DNA from: Acidobacteriota bacterium
GTDB lineage: Bacteria > Acidobacteriota > Terriglobia > Bryobacterales > Bryobacteraceae
Direction of reading: 5' to 3'
Assembly (NCBI GenBank): GCA_016870995.1
Contig: VFZU01000057.1
Span: forward strand, 1 to 35,513
DNA: 35,513 nucleotides
The position numbers were made by a program, and so were the translations under genes. Positions 16,413 through 25,051 of this stretch are shown here, one piece after another. The first letter of the stretch is position 1, and every line of letters starts with the position of its first letter. The notes under the pieces are model-generated. The model saw only the letters and a list, made by a program, of their open reading frames with translations, searched no databases and was not told the origin of the DNA.

Positions 16413-17846
16413 CTAGTTACTTACTTTTACATCAAAGGACAATGTTTCAACGCCGCTCGGGCGCGCGAATTGTAGGATCAACAGGTACTCTCCGGATGTC
16501 GGAAATCCAAAAGGAAAACCGAATTCAGCCGGCACACGTTGCCCATCGCCTTCTGATGCATGCGAGGATACTAGCACATTGTTGCTTAAACGCAAGTTAT
16601 TGATTTGTGCCATTTCGAAGGCTGCCATGGAGATATTTCCGTTAGGATGCAAATGTGAGAACACACTAAAGTCACGCTTAACAACCGCCAGATGTGCGGC
16701 CATGCCAAGGTAAGGCTTCAAATTTGCCGCAGGGTTGCCGTCAGCATCTTTTACCGTGAACCGGATCATTGTGGGCTTTCCAGCCCGCAATTCGCCCATT
16801 GGTTCAAGAACTGCCAGTCCTTCGCCTTTCAAAACTCCACCAGCGTCGTCCGGTGATTCACCCGGCCCTTTCGTTGCCTCACGCAATTCCATCGAGCTGG
16901 TCAGCGTTTCCGGAAATCCATTCTTGTGCACGACATCGGCAAATAACCGATATTTACCCGCCGCCATTTCCGGCAACTTCAAAACGAATTTTCCCGATTT
17001 TTGAAATTTCGGGTGCAAATGATAAACTATTCCCAAATCCGATTCCCGAATCGCATAAAGGTGCATCAGGTGTCCATGATCTGCGACAAAGTCATCCAAC
17101 GTTTTCACCTGATACCAACCGCTCTCACTCAGCTGTAACTCCAGTAAGTCCTGATTCAACTTTGCCTGCATCGTGAGCGGCTTATACAGCGAACGCGAAT
17201 AATCCTGCGCTTCCGCATTCCACCATTCGGCACCGATCCAGATCACACCCAGGGAGAGCATGGCGGCAGTCCCCATCGCCAGCCACCCTCGCTTCGTCTT
17301 GCGGTGATCAGGCACAGTACCAGGAGGCAATTGCGCTTCTTTCGCCGCTGCCCCGGCAATCCCCACTACACCGGCCGCCAGCAAGATCATCAGGACAGTC
17401 AACACGCCTCCGGTGACTGGGTCCATCGTGCTCACTTGCTGTGATGCCGCCCTTACCGGCACAGAGACCTCCCCCGTCCCTCGCGCCCCTTCCACCATTG
17501 TCTTCACTTGCCAGGCACCTGCCGACATGATCCACAGTCCGCCCGTAAAGGTCTGCGGATCCTCTTTACTCTGTACCGCCAAATCCGGGGTGGGTGGATA
17601 CTTCGATCCAGCCCCGGTCAGCGTCATGGGCGCAATCCGAATCCCCTTCACATCCTTGGCCGCCGATCGAATCGTGATCTCAGCAACCCCTGGAATCACA
17701 ACCGGCGGGCGAATCGTGACATAAAGCGGATACACCCCAGCCAGCCCTTCAAAGAACACATCGTTCACGCCGACATGCGCGCAGAGGCTGAAGCAGCCTA
17801 GCGCGAGCGCAATCAGTTTTCTCAACGCTGCACCGTGCGCATCCAA
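16413..17846 (-). CDS. Membrane-anchored protein with YtkA/FixH-like beta domains and histidine motifs, function unknown
   Basis: The 477-residue protein has a signal-like N-terminus (LRKLIALALGCFSLCA), an Ig/YtkA-like beta domain at ~25-135 ending GLWIMSAGAWQVKTMV, two membrane helices at ~143-165 and ~188-206, and a C-terminal extracytoplasmic region (~210-477). That region has histidine clusters HGHLMHLYAI, YHLHP and FSHLHP, and a final GEYLLILQFARPSGV strand pattern. YtkA/FixH-type folds and HLHP motifs suggest metal (for example copper) handling, but this is inference. Its start overlaps the end of the polytopic protein gene by 25 bp, so the two are likely partners. Only its fold resemblance is recognised. 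Confidence 0.7.
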   Translation of the reverse strand: MDAHGAALRKLIALALGCFSLCAHVGVNDVFFEGLAGVYPLYVTIRPPVVIPGVAEITIRSAAKDVKGIRIAPMTLTGAGSKYPPTPDLAVQSKEDPQTFTGGLWIMSAGAWQVKTMVEGARGTGEVSVPVRAASQQVSTMDPVTGGVLTVLMILLAAGVVGIAGAAAKEAQLPPGTVPDHRKTKRGWLAMGTAAMLSLGVIWIGAEWWNAEAQDYSRSLYKPLTMQAKLNQDLLELQLSESGWYQVKTLDDFVADHGHLMHLYAIRESDLGIVYHLHPKFQKSGKFVLKLPEMAAGKYRLFADVVHKNGFPETLTSSMELREATKGPGESPDDAGGVLKGEGLAVLEPMGELRAGKPTMIRFTVKDADGNPAANLKPYLGMAAHLAVVKRDFSVFSHLHPNGNISMAAFEMAQINNLRLSNNVLVSSHASEGDGQRVPAEFGFPFGFPTSGEYLLILQFARPSGVETLSFDVKVSN

Positions 17847-19000
17847 TTACCAAATCCCATACCGAGACGCGAAGTCAACACAGAGAGAAAGGCCGCCTGC
17901 CCCATGATCATCGCGAAGCCAAAGCCCGCCTCTTCCTCGGGGTGCCAAAACAGTCCACGACGCAGATAAGAATTCGGATGGACGTAGTAGCCGAAGTGAT
18001 GAGAACCAAAGAACCAGTTTTTCGCCCCATCCGACACGAGAAAATTCGCGAACGGCCACTGCACCGCCACCATCACAGACAGAAACACCAAACCGCCCAC
18101 CAGGGATTGCAGCCACGCCCCCGCCCCCTTCATCCGCTGCCAGATCAGATCACAAGCCAACGCCGGAACAATCAACAGCAGTGGAAACTGTGGCGGCACA
18201 AAGTAAGTCGTGGGCGAGTACACCGGGCCAAGCTTCGGCTCTGCTGGAAACAGCGGAAGAATCCATTGAAAGCCAAGCAGGAAAATCGTATAAACCGAAG
18301 CCGTGATCGTTGCCGCCCAACGGTTTCCGCTGGCCCGCGACATCGCCGCCAGTACGACGGGAATGAACATGCCAAGCACGCGGTAAAACCGGGCCGAATG
18401 CATCAGTGTCCGTGTGGTCAACTCAAGAATCAGAATCGTCAAGGTAATGAGAATCAGCCCGCCCAGATATAGGAACAGCTTCTCCAGCAGAGCCCGCTTC
18501 TCAGCCGTCGCACGATTCATCTCACCGAGTGCCAACACAAGCCCGCCCACCTGCACAGACAAGAATCCGAAGATCAGTAGCACGTGTGGCGGCGAAATGA
18601 TCTTCACATCGAGGCCATAGGCGTTGTGCCACCAGTCATCAAACGGAGCCGACGTTAGCATCGCCACTCCACCCCATGCCACGAGAAATGCTCCCAGAGG
18701 AGCCCGCAACCCGAAGATCGTAACCGTATTCGCCCGGTCCGGATTTCCAATCCCGAACGTATTTGAAAAGATCAACCAGGACGAACTGATTCCCCCAAAC
18801 ACGCCGCACAAGTAGATGGCGATATGCGCCGGAGTCCAGAAGTTATCTCGGCCGATCGAGGAGTGCCACGAGATATCCCAGTGCGCCCCGACAATTGCTG
18901 ACGTGCAGGCCAGTGCCATGCACCACAATGTCCACGGAATCGCCGCTGCCCGGTCCGCCGCAAAGGTCCGCGGCGTCAATACGTCAACATGAGTCGCCAT
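17822..19000 (-). CDS. Polytopic membrane protein, function unknown
   Basis: The 392-residue protein has roughly nine to eleven hydrophobic helices. It contains polar motifs inside or beside helices: HWDISWHSSIGRDNFWTPAH near residues ~41-60, PFDDWWHNAYGLDVKIISPP and SHHFGYYVHPNSY. The paired histidines and acidic residues near the membrane could bind metal or quinone, but no known family is evident to me. Its stop overlaps the start of the histidine-motif protein, and its own start is 10 bp from the end of ribE. It is therefore part of the same minus-strand run, and I infer it works with the next gene. No signal peptide is cut off. Confidence 0.7.
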   Translation of the reverse strand: MATHVDVLTPRTFAADRAAAIPWTLWCMALACTSAIVGAHWDISWHSSIGRDNFWTPAHIAIYLCGVFGGISSSWLIFSNTFGIGNPDRANTVTIFGLRAPLGAFLVAWGGVAMLTSAPFDDWWHNAYGLDVKIISPPHVLLIFGFLSVQVGGLVLALGEMNRATAEKRALLEKLFLYLGGLILITLTILILELTTRTLMHSARFYRVLGMFIPVVLAAMSRASGNRWAATITASVYTIFLLGFQWILPLFPAEPKLGPVYSPTTYFVPPQFPLLLIVPALACDLIWQRMKGAGAWLQSLVGGLVFLSVMVAVQWPFANFLVSDGAKNWFFGSHHFGYYVHPNSYLRRGLFWHPEEEAGFGFAMIMGQAAFLSVLTSRLGMGFGNWMRTVQR

Positions 19001-19009
19001 ACCTCAATC

Positions 19010-19603
19010 TTACAGCTTCGGTATAACGATATTCCCCAGCATTTTCTCCACATACTTCGCGATCACGTCCGTCTCCAGGTTCACTCGCGCGCCCACTGCT
19101 TGCCGCCCGAGATTCGTATGAGTCCAGGTATGGGGAATGATCGTCACCCCCACGCGCCGCCCCTCAACAGAAGCCACCGTCAAGCTGATCCCATCAATCG
19201 CGATCGACCCCTTGAACACCAGATATCGCTCTAGCTCTTCCGGCACCTCAATCGTCAGCCACCAGTTCCCCTCTCCCAGATTGCGCAGTGCCACAATGAA
19301 TCCCACACCGTCCACATGCCCCTGCAGAATATGTCCACCCAGGCGAGCAGTCGGCAGTAGCGACCTCTCCAGATTCACCGCATCCCCAGCCTTCAAATCA
19401 CCAAGATTCGTGCGCCGCAATGTCTCTGGCGCCAGGTCCGCCGAGAATGCGCCATCAGTCAATTCAAGCGCCGTCAGGCATACCCCATTCACACAAATTG
19501 AGTCGCCTTCCCTGGCACCCTCCACAATCTCCGGCGCACGCACACGCATCCGCGCCCCGCTCTGCAAAACCTCGCCGAGGCCTTCAATCAATCCTGTAAA
19601 CAT
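19010..19603 (-). CDS. ribE: Riboflavin synthase (alpha subunit type)
   Basis: The 197-residue enzyme dismutates two 6,7-dimethyl-8-ribityllumazines to riboflavin. The start MFTGLIEGLGEV is diagnostic, and the protein shows the two lumazine-binding repeats. Repeat 1 has GDSICVNGVCLT and repeat 2 has KGSIAIDGISLTV, with GHILQGHVDGVG between. The ATG directly follows the stop of ribD with no gap, so they are co-transcribed. It is cytosolic. Length is normal for the family. The other riboflavin genes (ribBA, ribH) are not in this window. The family trimer is known; nothing here is unusual. Confidence 0.96.
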   Translation of the reverse strand: MFTGLIEGLGEVLQSGARMRVRAPEIVEGAREGDSICVNGVCLTALELTDGAFSADLAPETLRRTNLGDLKAGDAVNLERSLLPTARLGGHILQGHVDGVGFIVALRNLGEGNWWLTIEVPEELERYLVFKGSIAIDGISLTVASVEGRRVGVTIIPHTWTHTNLGRQAVGARVNLETDVIAKYVEKMLGNIVIPKL

Positions 19604-20686
19604 TTATTTCTCCACCCATCCCTCAACCGCAAACTCCTCAGGAGCCACCGGATGCAACCTCACCTCCCGCAACTGAATCGCGTCCGCCCTACGCTTCCGC
19701 CCGATCCCACCTGCCACCGGCAAGCTCTGCATCCCGCCAAGGATCTTCGGCGCGTAATAAAAAAACACCTTATCGACGATCTCGCTATCGAGAGCCCCGC
19801 CATTCACCTTGCTGCCTGCCTCAATCATGGCCGAAAGATAGTGCCGGCGTCCCAACTCCTGCACCAGCAATTCCAGGCTCACCCGGCCACTAGCCGAATC
19901 GAGCACCAACACTTCAACCCCCTTGGCCTCAAGCGCCTGCCGCCGCTCTGCAGAGCCGGCCGTCGTCGTGGCCACCAACACATCCTGATTCCCTTCCACC
20001 ACCATCCGCGATGTCACCGGCAACCGCAACTGCGAATCCAGCACCACTCGCAACAGCGGCCGCGACCGCTCGACGCCGGTGCGATCCGTCAGCTGACAAT
20101 CGTCCGCCAGCACCGTCCCGATCCCCGTGATCATCACATCGCTCCAGTGCCGCAAGCTCTGCACATGCCGCCGCGCTAATTCACTGGTAATCCACCCTTC
20201 GTTATCCTCTGGCGCCGCGATTTTCCCATCCAGCGTCACTGCCGACTTCAGCGTCACCAGCGGCCTCCCAGTCCTCATGAAATGCGCAAATGGCTCATTG
20301 ATCCTTGCCGCTTCCACATTCGCGTCATGATCCATCTCGACGCGAATCCCCGCCTCGCGCAGCTTGTGCAACCCACTCCCGCTCACCATCGGGTTCGGAT
20401 CCTGCATCGCTACAAACACGCGCGCCACTCCCGCCGCAATCAACGCATCCGCGCAAGGCCCCGTCCGGCCATGATGGCTGCACGGCTCGAGCGTCACATA
20501 AGCATCCGCCCCTTGGGCCAACGCTCCAGCTTCCCGCAGCGCCACAGTCTCGGCATGATCCTTCAAAGCATAACGATGCGCCCCCCGCCCCACTACAGCG
20601 CCATCGCGCACAATCACACACCCCACGCTCGGGTTCGGGCTCGTTTGCCCCATCGCCCCGCGCGCCAGGTCCAGCGCCTCGCGCAT
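19604..20686 (-). CDS. ribD: Bifunctional riboflavin deaminase/reductase RibD
   Basis: The protein deaminates and reduces the pyrimidine intermediate in riboflavin synthesis. The N-terminal deaminase has HAETVAL and the zinc site PCSHHGRTGPC, preceded by TSPNPSVGCVIV. The C-terminal reductase has LKSAVTLDGKIA and IEAGSKVNGGAL. The ATG at 20686 opens at MREALDLARGAMG, the usual start region. An in-frame TTG at 20737, inside the ftsY stop region, would add 17 residues and cannot be excluded. It sits between ftsY and ribE in one operon. Family length is about 360-380 residues, which this matches. Confidence 0.94.
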   Translation of the reverse strand: MREALDLARGAMGQTSPNPSVGCVIVRDGAVVGRGAHRYALKDHAETVALREAGALAQGADAYVTLEPCSHHGRTGPCADALIAAGVARVFVAMQDPNPMVSGSGLHKLREAGIRVEMDHDANVEAARINEPFAHFMRTGRPLVTLKSAVTLDGKIAAPEDNEGWITSELARRHVQSLRHWSDVMITGIGTVLADDCQLTDRTGVERSRPLLRVVLDSQLRLPVTSRMVVEGNQDVLVATTTAGSAERRQALEAKGVEVLVLDSASGRVSLELLVQELGRRHYLSAMIEAGSKVNGGALDSEIVDKVFFYYAPKILGGMQSLPVAGGIGRKRRADAIQLREVRLHPVAPEEFAVEGWVEK

Positions 20687-20711
20687 ATACTCGTTCAGCG
20701 TCTCAATGCGC

Positions 20712-21629
20712 TCAATTGTCGAATAAGGATGCAACAAACTTGTCTGCCTCGAATGGAATCAAATCGTCGACCTGCTCGCCCACGCCGACATACCGAATCG
20801 GCAGGTTCATTTCCCGCGCAATCGCCACCACAACACCGCCCTTGGCCGTGCCATCGAGCTTTGTCAACACAATGCCGGTCACGCCAGCGCTCTCGGTAAA
20901 CTTCTTGGCCTGCTCAAGCCCATTCTGCCCCGTCGTGGCATCGAGCACCATCCAAACCTCATGCGGAGCATCCGGAATCACGCGCCGCGCCGTCCGGGTC
21001 ATCTTCTCAAGCTCGGCCATCAGGTGCTCTTTGTTGTGTAGCCGGCCGGCTGTATCCACAAGCACCAATGTCGACCCGCGCGCCTCAGCTGCCTTCAGCG
21101 AATCGAACAACACCGCCGATGGGTCCGACCCCGACTGCTGCCGGATCATCTCCACGTCGCTGCGTTGCGCCCACACCTCAAGCTGCTCGATCGCCGCCGC
21201 GCGAAACGTATCCGCCGCGCAAATCAAAACCTTTTGCCCATCACCCTTAAACCGGTTCGCCAGCTTGCCGATCGAAGTCGTCTTACCCACGCCATTCACA
21301 CCCACAATCATCACCACGGTCGGCGGCTTCACCGCCCAGTTCAGCGGCTTCTCGCTGGCCTCAAGAATATCCAGTAACTGCTGCCGGATCAGCGCCCGCA
21401 ATTCCCCCGCATCGGCCAGTTGCTGCCGGTCGACGCGTTGCTTGATCCCCTCAAGAATTTCCGTCGCGGTCCGCACACCGATATCCGACGAGATCAGCGA
21501 ATACTCGAGTTCCTCAAGCAAATCTGGATCAATTTCTTTGCGTCCGTGGATCAGATTGTCGATCGATCCAACCAGCCCGCTGCGTGTTTTTTGGATACCG
21601 CTTTTCAGCCGGTCCAGTAAGCTGCTCAT
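20712..21629 (-). CDS. ftsY: Signal recognition particle receptor FtsY
   Basis: This 305-residue GTPase docks ribosome-SRP complexes at the membrane for co-translational insertion. The N domain spans ~1-95. The G domain follows with P-loop GVNGVGKT (110-117), DTFRAAA, DTAGR (192-196), TKLDGTAKGG and a C-terminal GVGEQVDDLIPF. It lacks the long acidic A domain of enterobacterial FtsY, as many bacteria do. The ATG at 21629 opens at MSSLLDRLKSGIQKTRSGL; the open frame continues upstream but is antisense to the methyltransferase and is not coding. It heads the minus-strand run that contains ribD and ribE. A short divergent gap (~33 bp) separates it from the methyltransferase. Confidence 0.95.
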   Translation of the reverse strand: MSSLLDRLKSGIQKTRSGLVGSIDNLIHGRKEIDPDLLEELEYSLISSDIGVRTATEILEGIKQRVDRQQLADAGELRALIRQQLLDILEASEKPLNWAVKPPTVVMIVGVNGVGKTTSIGKLANRFKGDGQKVLICAADTFRAAAIEQLEVWAQRSDVEMIRQQSGSDPSAVLFDSLKAAEARGSTLVLVDTAGRLHNKEHLMAELEKMTRTARRVIPDAPHEVWMVLDATTGQNGLEQAKKFTESAGVTGIVLTKLDGTAKGGVVVAIAREMNLPIRYVGVGEQVDDLIPFEADKFVASLFDN

Positions 21630-21662
21630 TTGAATGGGTAAAGACCAGTTTAGAATAGAAAG

Positions 21663-22388
21663 TTGGTCCCCAGCGCAGTTTCCACCACCAGCGATTACAC
21701 CGTCCGCGATCAACAGCGGATGACTCGCGCTGTCAATTATTTCTCCTGGCAGGCTCGCATCGCCATGGCCCCACTCGGTCGGCGCATCGTCGAGGTCGGC
21801 TGCGGCATCGGCAACTTCACCCGCATGATCGCCGATCGCGATCTCGTCATCGGCCTCGACATCGAACCCGCCTGCATCGAACAACACAAGGCCAACTTCC
21901 AGAACAAACCCAATGTCCGCTCCATGGTCCTCGACGCCATGGACCCCGCCTTCGCCAACCTCAAAAACGACAACCCGGACAGCGTCGTCTGCCTCAACGT
22001 CCTCGAACACATCGAAGACGACCTCGGCACCCTCAAGGCCTTTGCGAACATCCTCCCCAAAGGCGGCAAGGCCGTCCTCATCGTACCCGCCTTCATGGCA
22101 CTCTACGGCCCAATCGACAAACACCTTGGCCACTACCGCCGCTACACCTGCGCGAGCTTCGCAGCCACAGCCACTCAAGCCGGCTTCAAACCTGTCGAAC
22201 TCCGCTACATGAATACCGTCGGCTTCTTCGGCTGGTGGGTCAACGCAAAAATCCTCAAGCGCGAAGAACAATCCGAAGGCCAGATCGACCTGTTCGACCA
22301 GCGCATCGTCCCTGTCATGGAGATCCTTGAAACCTGGGTCACTCCTCCCTTCGGCCAAAGCGTTTTCGCCGTCATCGAAAAGCTGTAA
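21663..22388 (+). CDS. Class I SAM-dependent methyltransferase
   Basis: The 241-residue protein has the SAM-binding motif I VEVGCGIGNFT (~44-54), motif II LVIGLDIEP, and a motif IV-like LNVLEHIEDD near residue 115. The C-terminal half contains VPAFMALYGPIDKHLGHYRR and a hydrophobic FFGWWVN patch. The LYGP-D-x-x-x-G-H-Y-R-R block is common in methyltransferases found next to polyprenyl-phosphate sugar synthases, though its exact substrate is unknown. The likely start is TTG at 21663; a later ATG at 21720 would remove 19 residues. It is followed 18 bp later by the GT2 gene, so they form an operon. I infer a role in glycan or lipid modification. Confidence 0.88.
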   Translation: MVPSAVSTTSDYTVRDQQRMTRAVNYFSWQARIAMAPLGRRIVEVGCGIGNFTRMIADRDLVIGLDIEPACIEQHKANFQNKPNVRSMVLDAMDPAFANLKNDNPDSVVCLNVLEHIEDDLGTLKAFANILPKGGKAVLIVPAFMALYGPIDKHLGHYRRYTCASFAATATQAGFKPVELRYMNTVGFFGWWVNAKILKREEQSEGQIDLFDQRIVPVMEILETWVTPPFGQSVFAVIEKL

Positions 22389-22406
22389 AATCTAAAGCGC
22401 ACCATC

Positions 22407-23153
22407 TTGAAGATCTCGATCATCATTCCCGTCTACAACGAAGTCAACGTCCTGCCAATGGTGCTCGACCGCGTCATGAAGGCCGCCTTGCCCGAAGGCT
22501 GCTCGAAAGAAATCGTCATCGTCGACGACGGCTCAACCGACGGCACCTCCGAACTCCTCCAACGCTACAAAGAACTCGTCGTCGTCCACCACTCTGTCGA
22601 GAACTTCGGTAAGGGTGCAGCCATCCGCATCGGCATCCGCAAGGCCACTGGCGACATTACCCTAATCCAGGACGGCGATCTCGAATACGACCCCAACGAC
22701 TACATCAAAGTCCTGCAGCCACTGGTCGACGGCAAGGCCACTGTTGTCTACGGCAGCCGTTTCCTCGGCAGCCTTCAGGGCATGAAGTTCGCCAACTGGC
22801 TCGCCAACAAGATCCTCACCCTCACCGCCAACCTCCTCTACCAGGCCAACCTCACCGACGAAGCCACTGCCTACAAAGCCTTCCGCTCCGACGTCCTGCG
22901 TGCCATGCGCCTGCGTTGCCTGCGCTTCGAATTCTGCCCGGAAGTCACCGCCAAGGCCCGCCGCCTCGGCCACGCCATCCACGAAGTCCCCATCAAGTAC
23001 AACGCTCGCGGAATCCTCGAAGGCAAGAAGATTCGCTGGCAGGATGGCTTCCACGCCATGTGGACCCTCCTCAAGTACCGCTTCACCCCGCTCGAACAAC
23101 CCGGGCCAGAATCCGCCGCCCACGTCGCCCAAGGCACGAGTAACTCCGCGTGA
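22407..23153 (+). CDS. GT2 glycosyltransferase, polyprenyl-phosphate mannose/glucose synthase (DPM1-like)
   Basis: The 248-residue cytosolic protein begins ISIIIPVYNEVNVLP and carries IVIVDDGSTDGT, GKGAAIRIGIRKATGD, the DxD-like IQDGDLEYDP, and EVPIKYNAR with the downstream GKKI. This is the DPM1/polyprenyl-phosphate-sugar synthase pattern. It would load a sugar from a nucleotide sugar onto undecaprenyl/polyprenyl phosphate. It lacks C-terminal membrane helices, so it is the short DPM1-type form. The start is TTG at 22407. Its stop overlaps the GTG start of the next membrane glycosyltransferase (GTGA), which fits a donor-synthase plus user arrangement. Confidence 0.9.
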   Translation: MKISIIIPVYNEVNVLPMVLDRVMKAALPEGCSKEIVIVDDGSTDGTSELLQRYKELVVVHHSVENFGKGAAIRIGIRKATGDITLIQDGDLEYDPNDYIKVLQPLVDGKATVVYGSRFLGSLQGMKFANWLANKILTLTANLLYQANLTDEATAYKAFRSDVLRAMRLRCLRFEFCPEVTAKARRLGHAIHEVPIKYNARGILEGKKIRWQDGFHAMWTLLKYRFTPLEQPGPESAAHVAQGTSNSA

Positions 23154-25045
23154 CGTTCACCTGGTGGCCAGACTGGTGGCAACCCAACTTTCAAACCCTC
23201 CTCAGTCAGCTCGCTGAGCCCTCCTTCAACGGCTCACTCCTCTTCCGTTACGCCCTCCAGGCCCTGCTCACGACTCTCCCGATCTTCATCGCCGACTACC
23301 TCACCGGTCGCGCCATCCTCAAGCTGACCCGCCTCAATCTCAGCGGCCCATTCCTCCACGCCATCTCGCTCGCCCTCGGCACAGCCGCTGCCGCCCTCGG
23401 CCTGATGATCTTCGGCACCTCCGGCAACCTCACTCACAACGGCGTCCTTCTTTTCACCGCATTCCAGATCATCCTCAGCCTCACCATCGTCGGTCGCGAC
23501 CTCAAGCTTCCCCGCTTTAAACTCGTCCACCTCTGGGCCATCCCCATCCTCCTCATCTTCGTCCCCGACCTGATGCTCCCCATCCTCGAGTACGACAGCA
23601 CCATGTATCACATGGCCGCCGCACGCCACTACATGGACAACCACAAGCTTTACTATCACGACGGCATCCGCTTCAACGCCCAGCCCCACATGCCCGTCAT
23701 GCTCTACATGCGCCAGTGGTGGCTCGCCTCCGACGCCAACCTCGTCAAACTCGTCAACCTCGAATACCTCGCCATCCTGGCTGGCCTCTTTGCCTGGATG
23801 CGCCGTCGCTACCAGGTCCGCTGGGGCATCCTCGCCGCCATCGCCCTCGTCTTCGGCTCCCCCATCTTCGGCTTCATCGCAAGGCAAGAATACGCCGATC
23901 TCGCACTCACTACCTGGCTCACCTCCGGCCTCTGCCTCCTCCTCGCCAATGGCGCACGCCACAACAGAGCCCGCCTCCTCATCGCCGGCCTCCTGCTCGG
24001 CGCTTGCGGCGCAAGCAAACTCCAGGGCCTCCTCGTCGTCGGCTGCTTCCTCACCGTCGACGCTCTACTCCATCTGAAAAAGAAATTCATCGAGCGCTCC
24101 CTCATCCTCGGCGGCGCAGTCACTCTCGTCGGCCTCCCCTGGTGGCTGCGCGGCATTTACTACACGGGCTCGCCCTTCTACCCCTTCCTCTCCAACTCCC
24201 CCGACGTCGAAGCCCTCTTCAAAGTCAACGCCGGCTACGGCATGGGTCGCGACCTGGTGAGCTTCCTCGCCCTCCCCTGGCACATGATCGTTGTCTCGCA
24301 GGAAAAATACGCCGACCTCTTTCGCTTCGGCCCAAGCCTGCTCATCCTCCTCACCATCGGCATCCTCGCCTTCGCCATCAAACGCACCCGGCCCGACATC
24401 GGCACCCTCACCATCTCCCTTGGTAGCCTCCTCTTCACGATCCTCTGGTTCCGCTCCGGCCAGGTCATGCGCTATGAAGCCTGCCTGCTCCCCATCTGGT
24501 GCATGCTCCTCCTCGCCAGCCTCAAACAGCTCAACCTCCGCTACCCACTCATCCCTGCCTTACTCACAACACTCCTCATCACCTCCACACTGATGACCAG
24601 TAATATCATCCGCTACGGCGTCCCTCCTCCCGTCACCTGGCCCGCCACCCAATCCGTTCTTAACGCTGTTCTCCCTTACTACCGCGCAACTCAAGCTGCC
24701 TCTCACGTAGTCCAGAAAGACGCTCTCGTCTACACCTGGTTCTGCGACGACATCCGCGCCTACTCACCCGGCAAATCCTATGGCGACTGGTTCGGTGGCT
24801 ACACCTACACCTGGCTCGGCAACGTCCACACCGGCCCCAAAATCACCGACTCAAACCAACTCATCGCCCGCCTCAAACAAACCGGCTTCAAGTACATCAT
24901 CGTCGATCGCGCCCGCGCCGAACGTGGCGGCACCATCTACGGCGCGGCCTTCCTCGACTCAGGTCTCGTCAAAAGCAGCGTCCCCGTCCCCAACACACAA
25001 ACCATCTTCGACGACGGCAGATACGCCGTCTTTCGTCTACTCTGA
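23150..25045 (+). CDS. Polytopic GT-C glycosyltransferase (PMT/ArnT-like)
   Basis: The 631-residue membrane protein has about ten to thirteen helices and a C-terminal soluble region (~520-631). The first long periplasmic loop contains ILEYDSTMYHMAAARHYMDN, the YD-x-x-x-YH pattern typical of GT-C enzymes, whose aspartate is the catalytic base. FIARQEYADLALT and GACGASKLQGLL are further family-like loops. It starts at a GTG overlapping the GT2 stop. Such enzymes take the sugar from polyprenyl-phosphate and move it to an acceptor outside the membrane; the acceptor is not known here. The C-terminal WLGNVHTGPKITD region resembles the soluble tail of related enzymes. Confidence 0.85.
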   Translation: MTFTWWPDWWQPNFQTLLSQLAEPSFNGSLLFRYALQALLTTLPIFIADYLTGRAILKLTRLNLSGPFLHAISLALGTAAAALGLMIFGTSGNLTHNGVLLFTAFQIILSLTIVGRDLKLPRFKLVHLWAIPILLIFVPDLMLPILEYDSTMYHMAAARHYMDNHKLYYHDGIRFNAQPHMPVMLYMRQWWLASDANLVKLVNLEYLAILAGLFAWMRRRYQVRWGILAAIALVFGSPIFGFIARQEYADLALTTWLTSGLCLLLANGARHNRARLLIAGLLLGACGASKLQGLLVVGCFLTVDALLHLKKKFIERSLILGGAVTLVGLPWWLRGIYYTGSPFYPFLSNSPDVEALFKVNAGYGMGRDLVSFLALPWHMIVVSQEKYADLFRFGPSLLILLTIGILAFAIKRTRPDIGTLTISLGSLLFTILWFRSGQVMRYEACLLPIWCMLLLASLKQLNLRYPLIPALLTTLLITSTLMTSNIIRYGVPPPVTWPATQSVLNAVLPYYRATQAASHVVQKDALVYTWFCDDIRAYSPGKSYGDWFGGYTYTWLGNVHTGPKITDSNQLIARLKQTGFKYIIVDRARAERGGTIYGAAFLDSGLVKSSVPVPNTQTIFDDGRYAVFRLL

Positions 25046-25051
25046 AAGCTA

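Noticed and set aside
20712-22358. Long 548-codon minus-strand frame that includes ftsY
   Set aside because: Only the part from 21629 is FtsY. The upstream extension is antisense to the methyltransferase and is low-complexity acidic sequence.
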